Source: DAIOFH01 sp036745875
GTDB taxonomy: Bacteria > Planctomycetota > SZUA-567
DNA: 64,000 nucleotides
Assembly (NCBI GenBank): GCA_036745875.1
Contig: DAIOFH010000001.1
Coordinates: forward strand, 1 to 64,000
Direction of reading: 5' to 3'
Part shown: positions 26,447-34,272 of the stretch, one piece after another
How the letters are laid out: every line of letters begins with the position of its first letter
Numbering within the stretch: the first letter of the stretch is position 1
Made by a program: the position numbers and the translations under genes
The notes under the pieces: generated by a model
The model's database searches: none
What the model was told of the DNA's origin: nothing
The model's input: only the letters and a program-made list of their open reading frames with translations

Positions 26447-27961
26447 ATGACGACCACCATGGCCGGTACGGAACCTATCCTGGTTTTCGACAAGGCTTCA
26501 AAACGTTTTCCCGGCGTGCTCGCGCTCTCGGATGTTTCCTTCGCGGTGGAGCCGGGCTCCGTCCATGCGCTGGTCGGCGAAAACGGCGCAGGCAAATCGA
26601 CGCTTATCAAGATGCTCACCGGCGTCCACAAGCAAAGCTCCGGCACCATTCTCTACCAGGGTAAAAAGCTTGAGCACGACAATCCCCACGAAGCGCTCCT
26701 GTCCGGAATCACCGCGATCTACCAGGAACTGAACCTGGTCCCCGCGCTTACGGTGGCGGAAAATATTTTTCTCGGCCATCCGCCGAAAACCGCCAACAAC
26801 ACGGTCGACTGGACGGCCATGAACAGACAGGCAGCGGAACTCATCAAGTTCCTCGACGTCGACATCGATCCCCACGCGCAGATCCGCAGCCTCGGCGTGG
26901 CGAAAAAGCAGATTGTCGAAATCGCCAAAGCGTTGTCCCTTGATGCCAAGGTCATCATCATGGACGAACCGACCGCGGCCATCCCCAAGAAAGAAATCGA
27001 CACCCTTTTCCGCATCATCCGCTCGCTCAAGGAAAAGGGCGTAACGATAATTTATATTTCCCACCATCTGGACGAAGTGTTCACCATTTCCAACTACGTC
27101 ACCGTGCTCCGGGACGGCAGGGTGGTGGTTACCAAACGGACGGCCGACCTTGCCGAACCGGAACTGATCCGGCTGATGGTGGGCCGCGACCTGACGGAAC
27201 AATACCCGTATGTCCCGGCCAAGCCGGGAAAACCGGTTCTTGAGGTATCCGGGTTGTCCCGCAAAGGGGTGTTGAGCGATATCAACTTGACTTTGAACGA
27301 AGGCGAGATCGTCGGCATTTCCGGCATGGTCGGTTCTGGCAGGACCGAACTCCTGAGGGCGATCTACGGCGTCGACCGCATCGATTCCGGGACAATCAAG
27401 GTCAGTGGCGAAGTGAAGTCCATCAGGGCCCCCCGCGACGCCATCAATGCGGGAATCGCGCTTCTCCCTGAAGAGCGGAAAACGTCCGGGCTGGTGCTGC
27501 TTCTGTCGGTGATGGACAATATCGGTCTCGCCAGCCTGAAGAGATTGTCCACTCGTGGCGTCATGCACGACCGCGAACTGACGCAGACGTCCGAGCGCAT
27601 GCGCAAGATCATGAACATCAAGACTCCGTCACTGCAGCAGAGAGTGATGAACCTTTCCGGCGGCAATCAGCAAAAAGTGGTGTTGAGCAAATGGTTTGTC
27701 ACCGAGCCCAAGGTCTATCTTTTCGACGAGCCCACGCGCGGCATCGACGTCGGCGCGAAAGTGGAAATCTACAATCTCATGAACACGCTCAAGCAGGAAG
27801 GGGCGGCGATCCTCATGGTATCGTCCGAACTTCCGGAGATCCTCGGCATGTCGGACCGGGTTTTGGTCATGCGCGAGGGTTCGATCGCGGGCGAGTTGCA
27901 GCGGAACGAATTGACCCAGGAGACGGTGTTGAAGCTCGCGATTGGCGCAGGAAAAATTTAG
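26447..27961 (+). CDS. ribose-type sugar ABC transporter, double ATPase (system 2)
   Basis: Second fused double ATPase in the cluster, about 504 residues. Domain 1: GENGAGKST, Walker B IIMDEPTAAIPKKE. Domain 2: GMVGSGRTE, LSGGNQQK and LFDEPTRGIDVG. It shares the family layout with system 1 but is clearly a different protein, so this is a second transporter and not a recent duplicate. Start choice is uncertain: ATG 26447 is used, but TTG 26438 and ATG 26459 are in frame and no Shine-Dalgarno sequence decides. Confidence 0.92.
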   Translation: MTTTMAGTEPILVFDKASKRFPGVLALSDVSFAVEPGSVHALVGENGAGKSTLIKMLTGVHKQSSGTILYQGKKLEHDNPHEALLSGITAIYQELNLVPALTVAENIFLGHPPKTANNTVDWTAMNRQAAELIKFLDVDIDPHAQIRSLGVAKKQIVEIAKALSLDAKVIIMDEPTAAIPKKEIDTLFRIIRSLKEKGVTIIYISHHLDEVFTISNYVTVLRDGRVVVTKRTADLAEPELIRLMVGRDLTEQYPYVPAKPGKPVLEVSGLSRKGVLSDINLTLNEGEIVGISGMVGSGRTELLRAIYGVDRIDSGTIKVSGEVKSIRAPRDAINAGIALLPEERKTSGLVLLLSVMDNIGLASLKRLSTRGVMHDRELTQTSERMRKIMNIKTPSLQQRVMNLSGGNQQKVVLSKWFVTEPKVYLFDEPTRGIDVGAKVEIYNLMNTLKQEGAAILMVSSELPEILGMSDRVLVMREGSIAGELQRNELTQETVLKLAIGAGKI

Positions 27962-27992
27962 CAGGATCCAGTTATTTCACCGAGGAGCAAGT

Positions 27993-29015
27993 ATGTCGTC
28001 AGATCAATCCGATTTGGAAAAGAAGGGTGGTTTGCAGACCTTTGTCGCGTTTTGGAACAAGGCGGGGATATTGGTCGTCTTCATCGTCGTCTGTATTTTT
28101 CTCGCCATCATGACCAAAGGCCTCTTCCTGCGTCCCGACAACATCCTAAACGTCGTCCGCCAGGTCTCCATCCACGGCGTGGTGGCGGTCGGCATGACCA
28201 TGATCATCCTTTTCGGTCTTATCGATCTTTCCGTCGGTTCGATCATCGCCTTCTCCGGCATCCTGGTCGCGGGTTTGCAGGTGAAGTGGATGAAGGGCGA
28301 GAACGAGTGGCTGATGCTCGCGGTCTCGATCGTGGTCGCTATAGCGGCGGGCGCGGCTGTCGGCTTTTTCAACGGTTTTGTATCGACAAAGGCAAAGATA
28401 CATCCCTTCATCATCACCTTGGGGACGATGTCTATTTTTCGCGGCGCGACCATGCTTATCGGCAACGGACGCCCGATCACCGGCACCACGCAGATTTTCC
28501 GCTATATAGGCGCTGGCGAAATCGGCAAGGGCTGGCTGCCGATCGTAATTCCGTTCCCGGTGATCATTTTCCTCGTCTGCGTGGCGATGGCGCATTTTGT
28601 CCTGAGGAAGACCGCCTTCGGGCGTTCGATATACGCCATCGGCGGCAACCCGGAAGCGGCTTATCTCTCCGGCATCATGGTGGACAGGGTGAAGATCGCC
28701 ACCTATACGATCCTCGGTTGTCTTTGCGGTCTTTCGGCGCTGATACTGACTTCGCGCCTGAATTCCGGCCAGATGACGGCGGGGCAAGGCTATGAAATGG
28801 ACATCATCGCCGGCGTCGTCATCGGCGGCACCAGCATGCTCGGCGGCGAAGGCGGCGTTCTCGGAACGCTTTTGGGAGTGCTTCTCATAGGCGTCATCCA
28901 GAACGGCATGAACCTCATGGGCGTCCAGCCGTACTGGCAAACCATCGTCAAGGGCGCGATCATCATCCTTGCCGTCCTGATGGACAGGCTGAAAAGAGCT
29001 TTTCAGACCGGGTAA
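27993..29015 (+). CDS. ribose-type sugar ABC transporter, permease (system 2)
   Basis: Membrane subunit of 340 residues, RbsC-like. Diagnostic stretches are GVVAVGMTMIILFGLIDLSVG, HPFIITLGTMSIFRGATML, and GGTSMLGGEGGVLGTLLGVLL. ATG 27993 with GAGGAG 5 bases upstream is preferred over an in-frame TTG at 27942 that would overlap the ATPase gene. An AT-rich palindrome lies between this gene and the next. Confidence 0.92.
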   Translation: MSSDQSDLEKKGGLQTFVAFWNKAGILVVFIVVCIFLAIMTKGLFLRPDNILNVVRQVSIHGVVAVGMTMIILFGLIDLSVGSIIAFSGILVAGLQVKWMKGENEWLMLAVSIVVAIAAGAAVGFFNGFVSTKAKIHPFIITLGTMSIFRGATMLIGNGRPITGTTQIFRYIGAGEIGKGWLPIVIPFPVIIFLVCVAMAHFVLRKTAFGRSIYAIGGNPEAAYLSGIMVDRVKIATYTILGCLCGLSALILTSRLNSGQMTAGQGYEMDIIAGVVIGGTSMLGGEGGVLGTLLGVLLIGVIQNGMNLMGVQPYWQTIVKGAIIILAVLMDRLKRAFQTG

Positions 29016-29029
29016 TTTTTAAAGTGAAG

Positions 29030-29124
29030 AGTTAAGAGTAAGAGTTAAAAATTAAAAGTGTGGAGCGATGGAATACCCTCACAGTAACTCTTCGCTCCTC
29101 ACTTTTAGCTCTCAACTCTTAACT
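29030..29124. repeat. AT-rich intergenic palindrome
   Basis: Arms of roughly 35-39 bases pair across a loop of about 23 bases. The left arm (29030-29068) contains GTTAAGAGTAAGAG and AAAAGTGTGGAGCGA. The right arm (29092-29124), read in reverse, gives GTTAAGAGTTGAGAG and AAAAGTGAGGAGCGA. It splits the permease and binding-protein genes of system 2. The composition is unlike the flanking genes. Confidence 0.8.
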
Positions 29125-29186
29125 AGCGTTTCGTCTGTGGTTCGGGTTCTTCTCTGCGAAGTGTCATTTTTTAGGAGGAAAAGGTT

Positions 29187-30131
29187 ATGCGTAAGCTCAT
29201 GGTTGCGGTTCTCGTGGTTGCGTGTATGGTTGGTTCCGTGTCCCGCGCGGGCGAAAACCGCGATTACGGCCTGTCGTTCCCGACGCTGGCGAACATCTTC
29301 TTCGCCACACTTCAGGAAGCGGTCGAGGTAAAGGCCAAGGAACTCAACGTCAACATTGTGTCTCTGGAAGCGAGCAATGAGGTTGCACGGCAGATTTCCA
29401 TTGTCGAAGACATGATCATCCAGAACAAGGCCGGCCTCCTTCTGGTCCCGATCGAAACGGAAGCCGTCGTCCCCGCCGTGGAAAAACTCAATGCCGCCAA
29501 TATCCCGGTTGTCACCGTTGACCGCCGCATCTCACCGGAATTCGGCGTCAAGGTCCTTGCCCACGTCGGCGCGGACAACGTCATCGGCGGCGAAAACGCC
29601 GCGAAGTTCATCGTCGACCGCATCATCAAGCAGAAGGGCGAAGCCAAGGGCACGGTCATCGAACTCTACGGCTTTGTCGGCTCCGGCCCCGCCATCGACC
29701 GTTCGGAAGGCTTCCAAAAAATCATGAAGCAGTACCCGAACATCACCATCAAGACCCAGACCGCGAACTTCTTCCGCGACGACGGCATGCGCGTCATGGA
29801 AGACTTCATCACCTCCACCCCCGAAATCGACGCGGTCTTCGGCGCCAACGACGAAATGGTCATGGGCGCGATTGAAGCGATGCAGGCCTCCGGCAAGTTC
29901 GACTTCTCCAAGGTCACCACGGTCGGCTTCGACGCCATCGACGACGCCCTGCAGTCGATCCGCGACGGCGTCCTCACCGGCACCATCGAACAGTTCCCCG
30001 GCAAACAGGCCTCCATGGGCTTCGAGGTCCTCTATGACTTCGTCTCCAAGGGCAAAAAGCCCGCTTCCGATCTGGTCCTCATCGAACCCCAGGTCGTGCA
30101 CAAGGGCAATATTGAAACTCTGTACAAATAA
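29187..30131 (+). CDS. sugar ABC transporter, periplasmic binding protein (system 2)
   Basis: Secreted RbsB-like binding protein of 314 residues. The signal peptide MRKLMVAVLVVACMVGSVSR ends near AGENRD. The mature protein has GLSFPTLANIFFATLQEAVE, GLLLVPIETEAVVPAVEKL, VVTVDRRI and AVFGANDEMVMGAIEAM. AGGAGG 10 bases upstream is a strong ribosome-binding site. It closes the second transporter set and precedes the two cupin genes. Confidence 0.92.
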   Translation: MRKLMVAVLVVACMVGSVSRAGENRDYGLSFPTLANIFFATLQEAVEVKAKELNVNIVSLEASNEVARQISIVEDMIIQNKAGLLLVPIETEAVVPAVEKLNAANIPVVTVDRRISPEFGVKVLAHVGADNVIGGENAAKFIVDRIIKQKGEAKGTVIELYGFVGSGPAIDRSEGFQKIMKQYPNITIKTQTANFFRDDGMRVMEDFITSTPEIDAVFGANDEMVMGAIEAMQASGKFDFSKVTTVGFDAIDDALQSIRDGVLTGTIEQFPGKQASMGFEVLYDFVSKGKKPASDLVLIEPQVVHKGNIETLYK

Positions 30132-30297
30132 GGCAAAATCGGTGGTTGTAGCAGTTTTTGAAATATATACCAGAGCCACTTCGGTTTTCCGGAGACGTCA
30201 ATCCCAAGCCTGATGCGCGCACAGAGGTTATGGAATCGAAAAACCGAATTTTCAGCGCGCCTCAGTGTAACGGTTGTGGATACCCAAAACTTCACTT

Positions 30298-30331
30298 TTC
30301 CCGGAAAACGGCGGGATCAGTTTTCCGGGAA
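30298..30331 (+). promoter_or_regulatory. perfect stem-loop before the cupin gene pair
   Basis: TTCCCGGAAAAC / GTTTTCCGGGAA, 12 paired bases with a 10-base loop, 54 bases before the first cupin start codon. No T tract follows, so it is not a standard terminator. It could be an operator, an RNA-stabilising hairpin or a processing site. Confidence 0.5.
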
Positions 30332-30385
30332 GGATTTTGCATCGCATGTGTAAACGCGATCCCTTACGAACAGGAGACAACGAAA

Positions 30386-31588
30386 ATGGCTGACGCAGAT
30401 AAAATCAAAAAAGCATTTGCGGACAAAAAAGGTATTTTGCGGCTGGTTCCCAACTGGATACCCAGGCCATACAACCGTCCTGGCAAGCGTATCCGCCTGC
30501 ATCCCGACGACTACTACGCCCTTGGCACCCAAAGGGGCGCGTTCAATGAGCGCTGGTTCTGTTCCGTCACTCCCGCAATGAATGGCCCTCTCGCGCCCGA
30601 GGACGAGGGTTTGTCCAGGGTGGCTTTCTCCGACGACAAGACGGACATCGCCTACTTCCGCGACGTGGTCAAGGTCCTTGGCGCAGATCTCATAGGTCCC
30701 GCCTTGCAGGAGAAATACGGCACCTGGCCCATGTATTGCAAATTCTTCGACAACAACATGCCGTTGTTCCACCATTTGCATTTCGGGGACGCCGACGCGG
30801 CGAAGATCGGCAAACTCGGAAAACCGGAAGCCTATTTCTTCCCGAAGCAGTTGAACAACCACCCCGGCAATTTCCCCCACACCTATTTCGGCTACGATCC
30901 GGATGTGACCAAGGACGAAGTCAAGAAACGCCTCATGATGTACGAATCCGGCGACAACAGGATCACGGAACTATCCCGCGCCTTCCGCCTCGAACTCGGC
31001 ACCGGTTGGTACACGCCCCCCGGCGTCGTCCATGCACCAGGTTCCTACCTCACCTATGAGCCACAGTGGAACTCGGATGTGAATTCGATGCAGGAAAACA
31101 TCGTTTGGGGCGAAATCTATCCAAAGGATTTCCTCACCGGCAACCTTCCGGAGGACAAACGGGATTCCATTGACGCAGCGATGGACCTGATGGACTGGGA
31201 AGCGAACGTCGACCCGCATTACCGCAAAAAATACTTCCTGCCGCCCGTCCCGATCGATACAGGTACGAAGGACTGGTCCGAGTCCTGGATCACCTACCGA
31301 AACCCGTATTTCGCCGCCAAGGAAACGGTCATTGAGCCCGGCAAGACCGCCGTTCTCAAGGACCCCGCCGCCTACGGCTGCATAATCATCCAGGGCCACG
31401 GGGAGTTCGGCGCTTTCGACGACGCGGAATGCGCCGTCATGCTCAGATACGGCCAGTTGTCCGCCGACGAATACTTTGTCAGTGAAAAAGCCGCCAAAGA
31501 CGGCGTCAAGGTTGTTAACCGCAGCAGGCACGAACCGATGGTCATCCTGCGCCACTTCGGCCCCAACACCGACGCGCCGCGGGAATAA
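30386..31588 (+). CDS. cupin-type sugar isomerase-like protein, paralogue 1
   Basis: Protein of 400 residues resembling class I mannose-6-phosphate isomerase-like cupins. A likely metal site is HHLHFGDAD (His-x-His), GKPEAYFF (Glu) and GVVHAPGSY (His), followed by LTYEPQWNSDVNSMQEN. A second beta-rich part near the end (KTAVLKDPAAYGCIIIQGHG) looks like another cupin barrel. ATG 30386 has GGAG upstream; an open frame reaching back to 30158 crosses the stem-loop and is not used. It probably isomerises or processes the sugar brought in by the adjacent transporters. The substrate is unknown. Confidence 0.72.
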   Translation: MADADKIKKAFADKKGILRLVPNWIPRPYNRPGKRIRLHPDDYYALGTQRGAFNERWFCSVTPAMNGPLAPEDEGLSRVAFSDDKTDIAYFRDVVKVLGADLIGPALQEKYGTWPMYCKFFDNNMPLFHHLHFGDADAAKIGKLGKPEAYFFPKQLNNHPGNFPHTYFGYDPDVTKDEVKKRLMMYESGDNRITELSRAFRLELGTGWYTPPGVVHAPGSYLTYEPQWNSDVNSMQENIVWGEIYPKDFLTGNLPEDKRDSIDAAMDLMDWEANVDPHYRKKYFLPPVPIDTGTKDWSESWITYRNPYFAAKETVIEPGKTAVLKDPAAYGCIIIQGHGEFGAFDDAECAVMLRYGQLSADEYFVSEKAAKDGVKVVNRSRHEPMVILRHFGPNTDAPRE

Positions 31589-31620
31589 GAGGAAACATCA
31601 TAACGATAATGGAGCGTACA

Positions 31621-32817
31621 ATGGACGCAGACAAAATTAAAAAAATATTCGCAGACAAAAAAGGCATACTGCGGATGGTCCCCAACTGGATGCCCCGGCC
31701 CTTCAACCGCCCGGGCAAGCGCATCCGCCTGCACCCTGACGACTACTACTACCTTGGCACCAAGCGCGGAGCCATCACCGAACGCTGGTTCTCCTCAGTC
31801 ACACCGGCCCTGAACGGCCCCCTGGCTCCACCGGACGAAGGCCTGTCCAAGGTCGCGTTCTCCGACGACTACAAGGACACCGCCTATTTCCGCGACGTCA
31901 TCGAAGTGCTCGGCGCAGACCTGATCGGTCCGGCCCTCCAGGAAAAATACGGCACCTGGCCGATGTATTCGAAATTCTTCGACAACAACATGCCGCTTTT
32001 CCACCACCTCCACTTTAACGATGCGGATGCGGCGAAGATCGGAAAGTTGGGGAAACCGGAAGCCTATTTCTTCCCGAAGCAGTTGAACAACCACCCCGGC
32101 AACTTCCCCCACACCTATTTCGGCTACGACCCGGACGTGACGAAGGACGAGGTCAAGAAACGCCTCATGATGTACGAGACGGGCGACAACAGGATTACCG
32201 AACTTTCCCGCGCCTACCGCCTCGAACTCGGTACCGGCTGGTATACGCCGCCCGGCGTCGTGCACGCGCCCGGTTCCTTCCTCACCTACGAGCCTCAGTG
32301 GAACTCGGACGTGAATTCGATGCAGGAAAACATGGTCTTTGGCGAAGTCTACCCGAAGGAATTCCTCACCGGCAACCTGCCGAAGGACAAGCGGGAATCC
32401 ATAGACGCCGTCATGGACCTGATGGATTGGGACGCGAACGTCGATCCGCACTACCGCAAGAAGTACTTCCTGCCGCCCGCCCCGATCGATACCGGCACGA
32501 AGGACTGGTCCGAATCCTGGATCACCTACCGCAACCCGTTCTTCTCGGCAAAGGAAACGACCGTCGAGCCGGGCAAGACCGCCGTCCTCAAGGACCCCGC
32601 CGCCTATGGCTGCATAATCATCCAGGGCCACGGGGAATTCGGCGCGTACGACGACGCGGAGTGCGCTGTCATCCTCAGGCACAACCAACTTTCCGGCGAC
32701 GAATATTTCGTCAGCGAAAAAGCCGCAAAGGACGGCGTCAAGGTCGTCAACAAGAGCAAGCACGAACCGCTGGTGATTCTGCGCCACTTCGGCCCCAACA
32801 CAAACGCGCCGCAATAA
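31621..32817 (+). CDS. cupin-type sugar isomerase-like protein, paralogue 2
   Basis: 398 residues, very similar along its whole length to the gene before it, including HHLHFNDAD, GKPEAYFF and GVVHAPGSF, so the pair arose by tandem duplication. Differences are scattered, with conservative changes, which means both copies have stayed under selection. ATG 31621 is preceded by GGAG at 6 bases; an in-frame ATG at 31609 has no site. The spacing of 32 bases implies co-transcription. A double hairpin terminator follows. Confidence 0.72.
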   Translation: MDADKIKKIFADKKGILRMVPNWMPRPFNRPGKRIRLHPDDYYYLGTKRGAITERWFSSVTPALNGPLAPPDEGLSKVAFSDDYKDTAYFRDVIEVLGADLIGPALQEKYGTWPMYSKFFDNNMPLFHHLHFNDADAAKIGKLGKPEAYFFPKQLNNHPGNFPHTYFGYDPDVTKDEVKKRLMMYETGDNRITELSRAYRLELGTGWYTPPGVVHAPGSFLTYEPQWNSDVNSMQENMVFGEVYPKEFLTGNLPKDKRESIDAVMDLMDWDANVDPHYRKKYFLPPAPIDTGTKDWSESWITYRNPFFSAKETTVEPGKTAVLKDPAAYGCIIIQGHGEFGAYDDAECAVILRHNQLSGDEYFVSEKAAKDGVKVVNKSKHEPLVILRHFGPNTNAPQ

Positions 32818-32832
32818 TGACGTCCCTCATAC

Positions 32833-32901
32833 CTTGCCCGTGTGGGCAAGACTTTCTCCCTGGGAAGGGCTGCTCTTCGGGGCGGCCCTTCTTTTGTTTT
32901 T
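32833..32901 (+). terminator. tandem hairpins ending the sugar island
   Basis: First hairpin: CTTGCCC / GGGCAAG with GTGT loop (32833-32850). Second: AAGGGCTGCTC, TTCG loop, GGGCGGCCCTT (32865-32890), followed by CTTTTGTTTTT. The second is a strong Rho-independent terminator. Confidence 0.88.
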
Positions 32902-32911
32902 GCCATTTCCT

Positions 32912-32940
32912 TTGACAAGGACTGTCCCAATACATACATA
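32912..32940 (+). promoter_or_regulatory. promoter of the zinc-ribbon gene
   Basis: A consensus TTGACA (32912-32917), a 17-base spacer and TACATA (32935-32940), directly after the terminator and about 43 bases before the start codon. Confidence 0.7.
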
Positions 32941-32983
32941 TTCACTTGGTGGGGACCGGTCGCTCTTTCGCAAGGGAGCGGGC

Positions 32984-33154
32984 ATGTCTGAATTAACGTA
33001 TCAAACCAACGGCGAGGAAGTGAAGTGCGTCAACTGCAAAAACACCGAATTCAAGCGGTTGCAGCCGGTAAACGGCATCGTCCCGTTTGAATGCCAGCGC
33101 TGCCACTTTGTTTCCTGGTTTCCCGAACAAATCGCTCCGGCTGAAAAATCCTGA
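32984..33154 (+). CDS. small zinc-ribbon protein
   Basis: 56-residue protein with two CxxC knuckles, VKCVNCKN and FECQRCHF, which should bind one zinc ion. AAGGGAG precedes ATG 32984, and a good promoter lies upstream. A longer open frame from 32834 starts inside the terminator and is rejected. Function is unknown; the fold is shared by RNA-binding and regulatory proteins. Confidence 0.75.
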   Translation: MSELTYQTNGEEVKCVNCKNTEFKRLQPVNGIVPFECQRCHFVSWFPEQIAPAEKS

Positions 33155-33444
33155 ATAATACTGTTTCCAGTTGAGATTCTCCGTTCCTGCTTACCGATTT
33201 CACTGTGATATCTTCATACTGTAACTAACGTTGAACAGGGAACCACAAAGGCGCTAAATGGAGATTCTCAACTGAAATCGGTATAACTGGTAATCCGGAA
33301 TTCGCAATAGACGGTACGGCCACGAATTCTCTGGCAATTTGTTGTGGTTTTCCTATTATCAATTATAAGCGGAAATGAGGGGGCAATCCCGCACGGGCTA
33401 TCTGTCCGGCGGGATGGGTTAATTAATGAACAAAGGAATGTATT
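33155..33444. other. intergenic region with crossed inverted repeats
   Basis: No gene. Two helices can form: CAGTTGAGATTCTCC (33168-33182) with GGAGATTCTCAACTG (33260-33274, one mismatch), and TACCGATTTCA (33193-33203) with TGAAATCGGTA (33273-33283). The second 5' arm lies inside the first helix while its partner lies just outside and shares 2 bases, so the helices are either alternative or pseudoknotted. A smaller GAATTCG / CGAATTC repeat lies at about 33298-33330. The region should also hold the promoter of the PTS IIA-like gene. Confidence 0.55.
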
Positions 33445-33960
33445 GTGCAGATTACCAGGTATCTCAAGCCTGAATACGTCCAACTTGGCATGGTCCACGG
33501 CCATCTGGATGGTATAGACCCGGAGAAGGATCTTGAGAAGGAAAAAACACGTCTCAAGGAGGAGGCGCTGGAAGAGCTTGCCGACCTGTTCATGAAGACC
33601 GGCCAGGTCCGCAACCGCTCGAAGTTCCACCACGACCTGCTATCCAGGGAACGCAAGGCGTCCACCGCCATCGGCGAAGGCGTCGCCATTCCGCACGTCC
33701 GGAGCATGCAGCCAAAGCAGTTCTGCGCCATTTTCGCCAGAAGTCGCGAAGGGATCGAGTTCGGCGCGCCGGACGACCAGCCGGTGCATTTCATCTTCGG
33801 CATGGCGGCCCCAAGTTATGATGAACGCATGACCAACGAATTTCTCAGGAATTACCAATGGATCGCCCGCAGCCTCAAAGAAAATCCCTGGCTCAAGGAC
33901 GCCATCCTCGAAGCCAAGGATGAGCATGAGATCATAGGCATATTGGCGGGATTGGATTAG
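33445..33960 (+). CDS. PTS EIIA type-2 (PtsN/fructose) domain protein
   Basis: 171-residue protein with a PTS IIA domain. The phosphorylatable His lies in STAIGEGVAIPHVRS, the family's active-site signature. A charged helical N-terminal part (DPEKDLEKEKTRLKEEALEE) precedes it. Translation starts at GTG 33445 with AAAGGA upstream. No EI, HPr, IIB or IIC gene is in the window, so it is more likely regulatory than a sugar transporter part. It is followed by xseB at 27 bases. Confidence 0.82.
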   Translation: MQITRYLKPEYVQLGMVHGHLDGIDPEKDLEKEKTRLKEEALEELADLFMKTGQVRNRSKFHHDLLSRERKASTAIGEGVAIPHVRSMQPKQFCAIFARSREGIEFGAPDDQPVHFIFGMAAPSYDERMTNEFLRNYQWIARSLKENPWLKDAILEAKDEHEIIGILAGLD

Positions 33961-33987
33961 TTAGCTATTAACTAATTTGGAGCAATC

Positions 33988-34272
33988 ATGGCAAAATCAA
34001 ATAAAACGGACCAACCCGAATCCACCTTCGAGGACCTTCTTACCGAGGCTGAGAGCCTTGCCGAAAAGATGGAGGAAGGCGGGCTCACCCTCGAGGATTC
34101 CATCAAGGCCTATGAAAAAGGCGTGGAAAACCTCAAACGCTGCGCCGAACTATTGCGCGGAGCGGAGGAGAAGGTGAAGACCCTCATCGAAAAGAACGGC
34201 GTTTTCGAACTTCAGGATCTGGATGGCGGAGACGATCCGGAGCTGTACCAGGAGGAAATTGACGAAGCATGA
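33988..34272 (+). CDS. xseB: exodeoxyribonuclease VII small subunit
   Basis: 94-residue helical subunit of the single-strand exonuclease ExoVII. It shows the family core TFEDLLTEAESLAEKMEEGG followed by LTLEDSIKAYEKGVENLKRC. The large subunit gene xseA is not in the window. Its last four bases overlap the start of the pseudokinase gene (ATGA), so the two are translationally coupled. Confidence 0.92.
   Translation: MAKSNKTDQPESTFEDLLTEAESLAEKMEEGGLTLEDSIKAYEKGVENLKRCAELLRGAEEKVKTLIEKNGVFELQDLDGGDDPELYQEEIDEA

Noticed and set aside
33956..33976. ATTAGTTA / TAACTAAT dyad between the PTS IIA-like gene and xseB
   Set aside because: Short, AT-only and without T tract; it overlaps a stop codon and may be chance.
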